39,228 nucleotides of DNA. Source: Phoronis australis. Lineage: Eukaryota; Phoronida; Phoronidae. The first letter of the stretch is position 1, and each line of letters opens with the position of its first letter. Location of the stretch: positions 14,279 through 53,506 of the forward strand of contig NMRA01001104.1 of the NCBI GenBank assembly GCA_002633005.1, written 5' to 3'. The position numbers and the translations under genes are program-made. The notes beneath the pieces were generated by a model, which saw only the letters and a list, made by a program, of their open reading frames with translations, was not told the origin of the DNA and ran no database searches. Of this stretch, positions 22,401-30,300 are shown piece by piece.

Positions 22401-25400
22401 GTGTGTGGCCCTCCTATGGAAAGCAGAAGACATTTAATTTGACATTGTTGAGAGACATTAGATTACAAAAATATCAACAAAATTTGTTACTTAATAGTTT
22501 TAATCATCACTTGTGTAAACAACTAATTCAACCAAACAACATGTGTGTCATTAATTACCTGATCACGTACATCCACTGTAGCGCTGTGTTCCACAAGACA
22601 CTTCACTGTCTGTGTATGACCACACAGTGCTGCATAGTGCAGCGGTGTCCGGCCCCACTATGTAATATATAATGGAGATGTGTGAATGGACGATCAACGT
22701 TTAGAGCAAATTAACATACACGCGGCAAAGTGAACTTGTAAGGTGACATAAATGAAACATTACTGACCCCTCTAAAACGCTACAATACTTGTAATGATTT
22801 CAACAGGGAAATGTTAAGTTTTAGAACAAAACAACAGAGCGTGTTCAGTGTTCCCTGTCTCGTTACAGGCCGGTAACACACAGCAAGTAATTGTGCGCTG
22901 TAAAGTGTTAGACAATCAAAATAAGGTAGAAAATAAATCTGAAACTAAATGAGGCGATCCAGATCGTCTGAAGAAAACTATTGTTTGACGAAATGTAGAA
23001 TATATATAGGTAAATAAAACAGCAATAATGAATCAACTGAAATGTTCAGATGCAGCTTTGGCAGTTCTCTGTTGGAAAGCAGACGACATTTAGTTTGACA
23101 TTGTTTAAGGACATTAAATTGGGAAAATATCAACAAAATTTGTTCTTCAACAGTTTTAATCATCTCTTGAGTGAACAACTAGTTCAACCAAACAACCTGT
23201 GTGTCATTAATTACCTCATCACGGACATCCACTGTAGCGTTGTGTTCCACAAGACACTTCACTATCTGTGTACGACCACACCCTGCTGCATAGTGCAGCG
23301 GTGTCCCGCCCCCCTATGTAATATATAATGGAGATGTGTGAATGGACGATCAACGTTTAGAGCAAATTAACATACACGGGGGAANTGTTCGGCGCCTAAT
23401 GGTGTGGTTGGTTTTTTAGTTAGTATGCCTATAGTATAATCAGACCAGCGACTCTGGTTGCACTGCGTGTTCTGGGAAGGTACTTGCAGTGAAGAAGTGA
23501 CTCTTTGTATAACTCCACGTAAAGATGTTGTTCATTTTTGATGAGATATCTATTATGAATGAACAATTCCTCGAACTCAATATTCATTTAAAACACGTTT
23601 ATTGCAGCATTTACTAAGCTCGGAGTACAGCACTCTTGAGATACCTTGTTTACGGCAGTCACCTCACAACTGCCTTCATTGACAAGCAGCTCTACGACCG
23701 CTGCCTTTCCACTCTGCGACGCCAGGTGTAATGCTGTATCTCCATTCTAAAGTGAACAAAATGAGAGAATGCCGGTCATCCTTAAATATAGCGAAGTGGG
23801 TGTCAAGAGGAGGTCACGTTTTATACCTTTCTGTTCCAGAACTTCACCATCAGTTGCATACTTACTGTATGAAGCGGGTGACTCAACACAGCACGACTAC
23901 ACCTGACATTTAAAATCAGATATAAATGAGCGATATTTCTAAAATGCTTACCTGTTTCAGTCACACGATTGATAATATGGTTTTAAATATCACAGTTTGA
24001 TTCTATGTAGTACAACAGAGTCACATTAATTTAGTGAGTGATATGGAAATGCAAGTAAAGAACCATTGCTCATTGTGTAACTCCGGGTGAAGAGAAAACT
24101 GTTTCTAATTACTTAATGTCGCGAGCACGTCACGTCACGTGCACGTCACTCCACGTGCTGTGGAGACAGCATTTACAAACAAAATCACAATTTGTGATTA
24201 TTTAATTAAAACACGCAATAATTAGCCTAGTCACGTATTGTGTTCATCAACCTGTGTGTCATTAATTACCTCATCACAGACGTTCACGTTGGCCCGGTGT
24301 TCGATGAGACACTGTACGACGGCTGTATGACCCTCCCGTGCTGCCAGGTGCAGCGGTGTGCGGCCCCACTATGGAAAGCAGAAGACATTTAATTTGACAT
24401 TGTTGAGAGACATTAGATTACAAAAAATACCAACAAAGCTGTTACTTAATAGTTTTAATCATCTCTTGTGTAAACAACTAATTCAACCAAACAACCTGTG
24501 TGTCATTAATTACCTGAGTACGGACATCCACTGTAGCGTTGTGTTCCACAAGACACTTCACTGTCTGTGTATGACCATTCCATGCTGCACAGTGCAGCGG
24601 TGTCTGGCCCCACTATGTAATATATAATGGAGATGTGTGAATGGACGATCAACGTTTAGAGCAAATTAACATACACGGGGGAAAGTAAACTTGTAAGGTG
24701 ACATAAATGAAACATTACTGACCCCTCTAAAACGCTACAATACTTGTAATGATTTCAACAGGGAAATGTTAAGTTTTAGAACAAAACAACAGAGCGTGTT
24801 CAGTGTTCCTTGTCTCGTTACAGGCCGGTAACACACAGCAAGTAATTGTGCGCTGTAAAGAGTTGGACAATCAAAATAACGTAGAAAATAAATCTGAAAC
24901 TAAATGAGGCAATCCTGATCGTGTGAAGGAAACTATTGTTTGACGAAATGTAGAATATATATCGGTAAATAAAACAACAATAATGGATCAACTGAAATGT
25001 TCGGATGCAGCTTTGGCAGTTCTCTAACGGAAAGCAGACGACATATATTTTGACATTGTTTAAGGACATTAAATTGGGAAAATATCAACAAAATTTGTTC
25101 TTCAACGGTTTTAATCATCTCTTCTGTGAACAACAAGTTCAATCAAACAACCTGTGTGTCATTAATTACCTGAGTACGGACATCCATTGTAGCGTTGTGT
25201 TCCACAAGACACTTCACTGTCTGTGTATGACCATGCCGTGCTGCAAAGTGCAGCGGTGTCAGGCCATCCTATGTAATATATAATGGAGATGTGTGAATGG
25301 ACGATCAACGTTTAGAGCAAATTAACATACACGGGGGAAAGTGAACTTGTAAGGTGACATAAATGAAACATTACTGACCCCTCTACGACGCTACAATACT

Positions 25401-25934
25401 TGTAATGATTTCAACACTCAAGTTTTACAGGTGATTTTAAAACGTTGAAGTAAGAACAGAACATGGTGTAGACGTCGACTGTCAGAAATTACTGAGCGCC
25501 TCCATAACTTCACAGTGACCCCTCCATGTTGTGTTTATACATCGGTTTAACGGCTTCCTGTTTAATGTAAAGTTGCAATGTTGAATGGATGATTACCATT
25601 AAGAATAGAAAAATATCAACGTTAAGTCGCCAAATATATTGTTGACACGATTCAAACCTCACTGTTTCTGAAGATGCATGTACGGGGTACAGATTGAAAA
25701 ATACATGTCTAAATCATGAGAAATAAAAAGTGTATTTACACACAACATGTTTAGTTAAACTTCAGATAGTCTACAGCTTTGTAACAAAGATAACATTGTC
25801 TTAATTATAAAATCGTCTCAAGTAGTTTCTATTACCCAGTCTTGCTTGTTGATATTAGCGCCTGCTTCACACAAAACACGCGCCACCTCTGTATGTCCCT
25901 CCACTGCTGCACAGTGTAGTGCTGTGTCGCGGCC
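10134..25934 (-). CDS. Ankyrin-repeat / trypsin-like serine protease fusion gene (multi-exon, 5' end incomplete)
   Basis: This is a spliced gene rebuilt from splice sites and frame continuity; exons are listed separately. Seen: ten intact ankyrin exons (25836-25934, 25170-25268, 24514-24612, 24270-24368, 23645-23746, 23215-23313, 22559-22657, 21898-21999, 17822-17920, 17388-17486), a cap exon (16273-16365), a linker (15801-16005) and three protease exons (14456-14683, 12076-12398, 10134-10484). Every junction has AG/GT and a compatible phase. Family knowledge: ankyrin repeats bind proteins, and HtrA/trypsin-type domains cleave peptide bonds with a His-Asp-Ser triad, here complete. No signal peptide or membrane segment is seen in these exons, so a cytosolic or nuclear protease directed by its ankyrin surface is inferred. 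The start codon is not identified. Repeat number is uncertain because two ankyrin blocks may be alleles placed in tandem. An ATTAAA (9285-9290) and an AATAAA (8932-8937) on this strand are possible but distant poly(A) signals. Confidence 0.85.
10485..12075 (-). other. Intron of the protease gene
   Basis: This intron separates the Asp and Ser exons (donor 12075, acceptor 10485). I see no conserved coding frame in it. It contains a run of nine C at 10982-10990 and the roughly 48-bp tandem repeat at 11567-11790. Confidence 0.8.
11567..11790. repeat. Diverged tandem repeat, about 48-bp period
   Basis: The core ctgttccttatatggtca recurs, diverged, at about 11567, 11615, 11663, 11705, 11753 and 11773. 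A longer 90-bp relation links ttaagcttgtaccacactgt near 11647 with its copy near 11737. It lies in an intron of the protease gene. Confidence 0.75.
12076..12398 (-). CDS. Protease domain exon 2 (catalytic Asp)
   Basis: A 323-bp exon, phase 1 in and phase 0 out, with acceptor gttcgtttcag and donor GTAGGCC. It begins KKSAVLFYYDKSKWLG and contains VYSNDDLDVAVLKLDL, the usual D-[IV]-A-V-L-K strand with the catalytic Asp (codon 12289-12291). Further on it reads ETQLHFAGHPDGDFKVADIR, the AGHP turn found in this fold, and it ends FRAK. A pair of strong palindromes lies just upstream of its acceptor, at 12430-12510. Confidence 0.92.
12399..14455 (-). other. Intron of the protease gene
   Basis: This intron separates the His and Asp exons. 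Apart from the palindrome pair near its 3' end I see nothing that looks coding on either strand. Confidence 0.8.
12430..12510. repeat. Pair of adjacent palindromes (hairpins)
   Basis: Hairpin 1 (12430-12455) has 11-bp arms gaacagtgtaa and a 4-base loop. Hairpin 2 (12455-12510) has 27-bp arms with one mismatch around a 2-base centre TG. Both share the core aacagtgtaa. They lie 32-112 bp upstream of the acceptor of the exon at 12076-12398. Confidence 0.9.
14456..14683 (-). CDS. Protease domain exon 1 (catalytic His)
   Basis: A 228-bp exon, phase 1 in and phase 1 out, with acceptor ttttcttctag and donor GTGAGTGC. It begins at DYFPVTSSRK, the Asp codon being completed across the junction. The conserved stretch is SSVALIVGQTGTGSGFRVGP followed by DYVMTNWHVAEKL. 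GSGF plus TNWHV is the beta-strand and catalytic-His signature of HtrA/trypsin-like peptidases; the His codon is at 14481-14483. The preceding 40 residues are an N-terminal extension of the domain. Confidence 0.92.
14684..15800 (-). other. Intron between linker and protease exons
   Basis: It is bounded by the donor at 15800 and the acceptor at 14684. No convincing exon, RNA gene or repeat is seen. Confidence 0.75.
15801..16005 (-). CDS. Linker exon of unknown fold between ankyrin array and protease
   Basis: A 205-bp exon, phase 0 in and phase 1 out, with acceptor aaaaaggcag and donor GTATAC. It encodes 68 residues plus the first base of the next codon. The first 20 or so residues are Ala/Ser/Glu/Thr rich, like a flexible linker (ENQRASSAEGAEARVAPTTD). 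A more ordered part follows: LEFGRHVMHYLQSSGA, VPEGWVDINIRAQRDE and LGILGVDIRLSG. I recognise no family. The frame is fully open across the exon and phases match both neighbours, which supports it being coding. Confidence 0.8.
16273..16365 (-). CDS. C-terminal capping ankyrin repeat exon
   Basis: A 93-bp phase-0 exon with acceptor ttttcag and donor GTACAC. It begins RGETAYDVCGKEANVFFNNI and ends KKIKEVLE. It keeps the ankyrin start (G-E-T-A-x-D-x) but not the second-helix consensus, ending instead in a charged helix. This is how ankyrin arrays usually end. The next exon begins in the same phase. Confidence 0.88.
16843..17013. repeat. Inverted repeat with 16-bp perfect arms
   Basis: The arms aaaattttgaatctaa (16843-16858) and its reverse complement (16998-17013) flank 139 bp, with weaker similarity continuing outward. 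It may be an old MITE in the intron between ankyrin exons; no target duplication is evident. Confidence 0.5.
17388..17486 (-). CDS. Ankyrin repeat exon, tandem copy 2
   Basis: A 99-bp phase-0 exon with acceptor cttcttgtag and donor GTAAGATAAG, beginning GGNTSLHSASSRGHLEVVEL and ending VVNT. It is the downstream copy in a head-to-tail exon-intron duplication with no N at the junction, so a genuine duplication is likelier here than for blocks A and B. Confidence 0.93.
17822..17920 (-). CDS. Ankyrin repeat exon, tandem copy 1
   Basis: A 99-bp phase-0 exon with acceptor acttgtag and donor GTAAGATAAG. It begins GGNTSLHSACSRGHLEVVEL and ends VVNT. It is almost identical to 17388-17486, with two base differences: one silent and one Ser/Cys at position 10. 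The flanking introns are duplicated as well. Confidence 0.93.
18005..21639 (-). other. Long intron of the ankyrin array, no exon seen
   Basis: This stretch separates block A from the tandem ankyrin pair. I looked for minus-strand G-x-T-P/A-L-H signatures and found none. The open frames present lack ankyrin consensus or splice context. Confidence 0.65.
21898..21999 (-). CDS. Ankyrin repeat exon, block A, unit 1 (34 aa)
   Basis: A 102-bp phase-0 exon with acceptor ttcactttag and donor GTATCTC, beginning NGDTALHLASHNGKAAVVEL and ending VNAVNK. It is the block A copy of 23645-23746, with the same extra residue after NEGS. It is followed on the coding strand by a long intron of about 4 kb to the next ankyrin exon at 17920. 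Confidence 0.93.
22390..22413 (-). pseudogene. Truncated ankyrin exon remnant, block A, unit 2
   Basis: After an intact acceptor (tttccatag) the frame reads EGHTPLHLT and then reaches a TGA. Comparison with block B shows that about 209 bp (24138-24346 in block B) are missing here. They include 75 bp of the exon and its donor. The deletion ends share a 2-base CA. Because neighbouring ankyrin exons are phase 0, splicing from 22559-22657 straight to 21898-21999 would skip the remnant and keep the frame. Confidence 0.85.
22559..22657 (-). CDS. Ankyrin repeat exon, block A, unit 3
   Basis: A 99-bp phase-0 exon with acceptor attacatag and donor GTAATTAATG. It begins WGRTPLHYAALCGHTQTVKC and ends VRDQ. 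It lies 656 bp from unit 4 of the same block, and the two corresponding exons of block B have the same spacing. This exon-plus-intron unit was evidently duplicated before the blocks separated. Confidence 0.92.
23215..23313 (-). CDS. Ankyrin repeat exon, block A, unit 4
   Basis: A 99-bp phase-0 exon with acceptor attacatag and donor GTAATTAATG, beginning GGGTPLHYAAGCGRTQIVKC and ending VRDE. It is the block A copy of 25170-25268. Gly at positions 1, 3 and 11 is unusual for a binding surface and contrasts with the Asp, Leu and Arg of the sister exon. Confidence 0.92.
23645..23746 (-). CDS. Ankyrin repeat exon, block B, unit 1 (34 aa)
   Basis: A 102-bp phase-0 exon with acceptor ttcactttag and donor GTATCTC. 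It begins NGDTALHLASQSGKAAVVEL and ends VTAVNK. It has one residue more than the usual 33 (after NEGS). Its counterpart at 21898-21999 differs at three bases, all nonsynonymous: Q to H and S to N at positions 11 and 12, and T to N at position 30. Confidence 0.93.
24270..24368 (-). CDS. Ankyrin repeat exon, block B, unit 2
   Basis: A 99-bp phase-0 exon with acceptor tttccatag and donor GTAATTAATG. It begins WGRTPLHLAAREGHTAVVQC and ends VNVCDE. The intron between it and 24514-24612 is only 145 bp. The matching place in block A (22390-22413) keeps the acceptor and the first 24 exon bases and has lost the rest, so this repeat is present in only one of the two blocks. Confidence 0.92.
24514..24612 (-). 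CDS. Ankyrin repeat exon, block B, unit 3
   Basis: A 99-bp phase-0 exon with acceptor attacatag and donor GTAATTAATG, beginning WGQTPLHCAAWNGHTQTVKC and ending VRTQ. Its block A counterpart is 22559-22657. By eye 10 nucleotides differ, 9 of them nonsynonymous. The second helix (QTVKCLVEH) is identical to unit 4, showing recent exon duplication or conversion within the block. Confidence 0.93.
25170..25268 (-). CDS. Ankyrin repeat exon, block B, unit 4
   Basis: A 99-bp phase-0 exon with acceptor attacatag and donor GTAATTAATG. It begins DGLTPLHFAARHGHTQTVKC and ends VRTQ. Its counterpart in block A is 23215-23313. By eye about 14 nucleotides differ and all change the amino acid, while the adjacent intron is nearly identical. 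The variable residues are at positions 1, 3, 8, 11, 12, 14, 17, 28, 32 and 33. Confidence 0.93.
25836..25934 (-). CDS. Ankyrin repeat exon (33 aa)
   Basis: A 99-bp phase-0 exon with acceptor tttctgcag and donor GTAATA. It encodes a consensus repeat beginning GRDTALHCAAVEGHTEVARV and ending NINKQDW. It lies outside the duplicated blocks and is more diverged from the other repeats, so it is a stable member of the array. Like the 37199-37288 exon it ends in Trp before the donor. Confidence 0.93.
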
Positions 25935-26435
25935 CTGCAGAAACAATGAACAAGTTATAGCAAACTTCACAATCATTAACGTCACCGTGAATCTTAATTA
26001 CTCATCACGGAAACGTTGAAATAACACAATTGTACACGCAATTACTAAATCTACTCTCTGTTTATCATGCAATATATCAGTTGTCTTGTAATAGACCATC
26101 ATTTATAAAGAACAAGTTTACGTCGCTTTCGTAGTATGTTTGTTAGTGTCAGAATTAATCCTCAGAGCAAAGACATGGCATGTTCATTAAAAATATGGGC
26201 GACTGGTTGTAGCTAGAACAATCATTGTTATTGACAATAACATGACCATGATCTTCACATTTAATAATCATTTTTAAGAAATCAATTTCATGAGAGTAAA
26301 TGGTTTAATTCACTTTTCGTTTTTAGCCAGATGAACAGGACGAAATTTAATTTGCTGCAAAAATGTTGACACAAAATATGATGTAATAGACATTAATGTG
26401 AAAGTCAAATATACTCTATTTGAAAGCTGCAATTA
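25935..26435. other. Intronic sequence, nothing recognised
   Basis: This is the flank of the 25836-25934 exon up to the gap. No ankyrin signature or repeat is seen. Confidence 0.6.
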
Positions 26436-27360
26436 NNNNNNNNNNNNNNNNNNNNNNNNNNNNNNNNNNNNNNNNNNNNNNNNNNNNNNNNNNNNNNNNN
26501 NNNNNNNNNNNNNNNNNNNNNNNNNNNNNNNNNNNNNNNNNNNNNNNNNNNNNNNNNNNNNNNNNNNNNNNNNNNNNNNNNNNNNNNNNNNNNNNNNNNN
26601 NNNNNNNNNNNNNNNNNNNNNNNNNNNNNNNNNNNNNNNNNNNNNNNNNNNNNNNNNNNNNNNNNNNNNNNNNNNNNNNNNNNNNNNNNNNNNNNNNNNN
26701 NNNNNNNNNNNNNNNNNNNNNNNNNNNNNNNNNNNNNNNNNNNNNNNNNNNNNNNNNNNNNNNNNNNNNNNNNNNNNNNNNNNNNNNNNNNNNNNNNNNN
26801 NNNNNNNNNNNNNNNNNNNNNNNNNNNNNNNNNNNNNNNNNNNNNNNNNNNNNNNNNNNNNNNNNNNNNNNNNNNNNNNNNNNNNNNNNNNNNNNNNNNN
26901 NNNNNNNNNNNNNNNNNNNNNNNNNNNNNNNNNNNNNNNNNNNNNNNNNNNNNNNNNNNNNNNNNNNNNNNNNNNNNNNNNNNNNNNNNNNNNNNNNNNN
27001 NNNNNNNNNNNNNNNNNNNNNNNNNNNNNNNNNNNNNNNNNNNNNNNNNNNNNNNNNNNNNNNNNNNNNNNNNNNNNNNNNNNNNNNNNNNNNNNNNNNN
27101 NNNNNNNNNNNNNNNNNNNNNNNNNNNNNNNNNNNNNNNNNNNNNNNNNNNNNNNNNNNNNNNNNNNNNNNNNNNNNNNNNNNNNNNNNNNNNNNNNNNN
27201 NNNNNNNNNNNNNNNNNNNNNNNNNNNNNNNNNNNNNNNNNNNNNNNNNNNNNNNNNNNNNNNNNNNNNNNNNNNNNNNNNNNNNNNNNNNNNNNNNNNN
27301 NNNNNNNNNNNNNNNNNNNNNNNNNNNNNNNNNNNNNNNNNNNNNNNNNNNNNNNNNNNN
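26436..27360. other. Assembly gap (925 N)
   Basis: An unbroken run of N inside the interval between the N-terminal ankyrin exon and the first full repeat. Additional ankyrin exons could lie here. Open frames crossing it are meaningless. Confidence 0.99.
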
Positions 27361-30300
27361 AAACATCAAAATACGGCCGCACAACCATGACAAGAATGTT
27401 GCTAAAGTGTATTTTAAAAACAGAGTTACGTCGTTCCCGTTAACTAAGACCTATTATTGAACTCAGTCTCGACACGTTAGCATATTGCAATAGTAGTACT
27501 GTACAGACCAAAATTCTTATGAGAGCACGGGTTTTGGCCACTCGTATCAAGTCCATGTATGCAACTTGGAATTCCCAACATAAGCGTACTGAGATTTTTT
27601 ATATGTAGTACACTTCTCAGCATATACCAGGCAATTATGAAGCAACTCATGTGGGTCCGACCATAATTTTGTTGTTGCTCCGAAGACAGTTCTGGGCCAT
27701 GGCAGAATACGTGATAAAACGTCACAAAAGTGCGACGTTTACAAAAATTCTGGAACGATCAACTAACCAAAGTTTGTGGTGAAAAAAATAAATTATTTTT
27801 TTAAGTAAAATGTCTTGATTGTTCAATTACATTATCTCAGATAAATTTAGTATCGCATTGCGACGCTGCTTGATCCTGTTGTTTTTGTGCACGGTCGAGG
27901 TCCCAGCAGGGGATAATAATTCGGAATAATAAAGTAACATAATGTTTGAACATGCGTCTCGTTTTTCTTATCGCAAAAGACACAAAGCGAGTAAATTAAA
28001 ACCCTACGTCTATCAATCGCCAAACGGTGAACACGACTTCTCTTTCAGCAGGCAAGTTTTGAGTTGGTACATGTAGGTATTTCAACTAACATGTACATCT
28101 GTATAAACAAGCAGACGTAAAATTGTGAGTGATTATTTTATTTCCTATTCGTAAACACCATGAAAACTTTTTACTCCTAGTGTCATCAATTGACTACGTC
28201 ACTGATTTTTAAAACTCGCTTGGAAAAAGTACTGTTCCAATTGAAACGTCAGCTAAAGACAATTAGAAGAGATGTTGCGGGTGGCTAAAATACATGTATT
28301 GTGGTTGTTAAGAATGCATAGCACAGAAACATGGTACTGCATCATTTCTTGCTTTTAACGTCTTTTGATTTCTTTAAACGGCGATGATTCGTAACAACGA
28401 CCAAACTAAAATTTGCGCCTACATGTACAGTATTCCCTACCTTTGAAAGTTTTCGGAACAAGCGCCCACAGCTCTACTAATCGCCATCTTAACTTTTGAC
28501 AAACTTCAATAAAGCGCCAACAGCTCTGGCAAGCCCCCACCCGTAATTTCACTCACTGAAATTTATTTTCATAACTGCAAGATGTGTTTAAAATGCGGTA
28601 ACCCAATCGCGATGTTTCGAGTCGCACGGTATAATTATGTGTGCAATGATCGAAGGAGACATTGTATTGTATCCTGTTAGCGTCCGCGTGGTTTGAATTT
28701 GTCACTTACACAGTCTACAGTGGGTCACACTCTCATTTTACTTACTGGTAACAAGAAATTCGTTTTCTAAAAGAGCAACTCTTTCATCAACGTTTAAAAG
28801 CAAAATCCCGGATTCGTTTTGTGCCTCCGAAGGTATGGCCTTGCCAAAGCGACATGCATGCTGGGGTCACGTGTTGTTTTGAGGCTAATCTATTTTCAGC
28901 ATGGTTACATGTACATGTATACATGTACAGTGTATGGCACTTACACAGTGCTGTGGTGGGGCGTAGGCGCACGTCGGCGCAGCCAACCACCTTTAAGCAT
29001 TTGAACATAGCGCCTACATGTATATCCACCGTAAGACACGTTCAGCGCTCAAGGTGATACGATGGGCTTTGGGCGCCTACATGTACTTACCTTTAATTTT
29101 ACCACTACAGCACTGCACGTGTACAGTGTATCCGTGCTAAGGGAGCAAACTCGAATTACCCAATAATTGAAACCCGCACGGAATGGTATTATTTGAAGCG
29201 TTTTATTGTATGAAAAGCTTATAATCAAAAACGTAAACAGCATTCCGTTCTTAATTGTTTGTGATGACCTACCGTTTGTTTGATAACTGTTTATGTCATC
29301 TTAATTTCTGCCCCCAAATCGATAGCGGTATATGCACAATACGTCATTCAGCTAGGAAAACGTTTTGCGGATTTTTTTCGACAGCATGTTTTTTAGTCAG
29401 TCGAGTCGTACAATTTGAAGAACAAACAAATGGAGCAAGATTGCACTCAGAGTAAAAGCATAATGTATATATTTGCTTCTGTAACGATTTTGATTACAGT
29501 CACATGGCGGATCAATAATAAAAGAGTCGTGCGTATCTTTTCAAATATTACTTTCTTCTAGTTTACGATGCATATTTAGTAACTCGAAACGGTTAGAGAG
29601 CACTGGCTCAACTTTCACTTAGGCACCAAAGCTTGCAACAAATTTTCTGAACTCGCGAAAGGATGTGCTGTAGTACGGTAGATATAGAAAACCCTTACGG
29701 GAAGGTCAGGCGGCAGGGAATTATTTCATTTGCATAGCAACATGCGCATCTAGGGCATTTCAAAAGCGGTCGAGGAAAACCGATACAACAGACATTAAGA
29801 ACTCAGTTATGCAATCTGAAAATTGAGAATACTTAACGCCGAAGGTAAGAGCATTTTATCTAAACATTTTCTCGATGGCCTAAAAATCAATTTGGCGCAT
29901 AAAAATTGCGGGTAATTTTTGCGACCTGGAATTCGTGACAGCGAGCTGGGATTTTGACAGTGTTACAAAATGTGGAGGTAAGGCGAGTTATTATTATTTT
30001 TTCTTGTGCCATGACCACTATGTTAAGTACTGTCTAAGGATATAAACTATTGGTTAGATAAACGCATTTCGTAACAATACCGAACAAGTGATACAACAAA
30101 AATAAACGCAAACCAAAAACAACGCTTTTTGCTCAGACCACATACATGTAGCAAATAATCACCTGCATGTGTATTTAATCAAGCAAAGTTAATCACAAAA
30201 TGTGACAAAACAACTAAAGCAATAAAAATAATTGCTGCAAGTATACCCGTAAGTTTATTGACATATCTTATGTGTTTAACATTAATCTACATAAAATGCA

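Larger units (their letters stand above)
21640..23384. repeat. Direct repeat block A carrying ankyrin exons
   Basis: It begins tgttcggcgccttatgg and runs to an N at 23385. It is collinear with 23386-25339, with introns about 97% alike by eye over a 330-bp sample. It holds four ankyrin units, one destroyed by a deletion. It breaks off inside the intron at acacgggggaa, where block B continues. Confidence 0.9.
23386..25339. repeat. Direct repeat block B carrying ankyrin exons
   Basis: It starts immediately after the single N with tgttcggcgcctaatgg and is collinear with block A, carrying four intact ankyrin exons. It is about 209 bp longer than block A, the size of the block A deletion. It may be a true tandem duplicate or the second allele placed in series by the assembler. 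Confidence 0.9.

Noticed and set aside
22370-25283. Four similar plus-strand open frames of 89-100 codons (22370-22672, 23050-23328, 24358-24627, 25005-25283) that look like a repeated protein family
   Set aside because: They run antisense through ankyrin exons and their duplicated introns. Their similarity is explained by the exon-intron duplications, and the minus strand has the real splice sites and ankyrin consensus.
26398-27460. Long open frames of more than 320 codons
   Set aside because: They consist of the N run translated as X.
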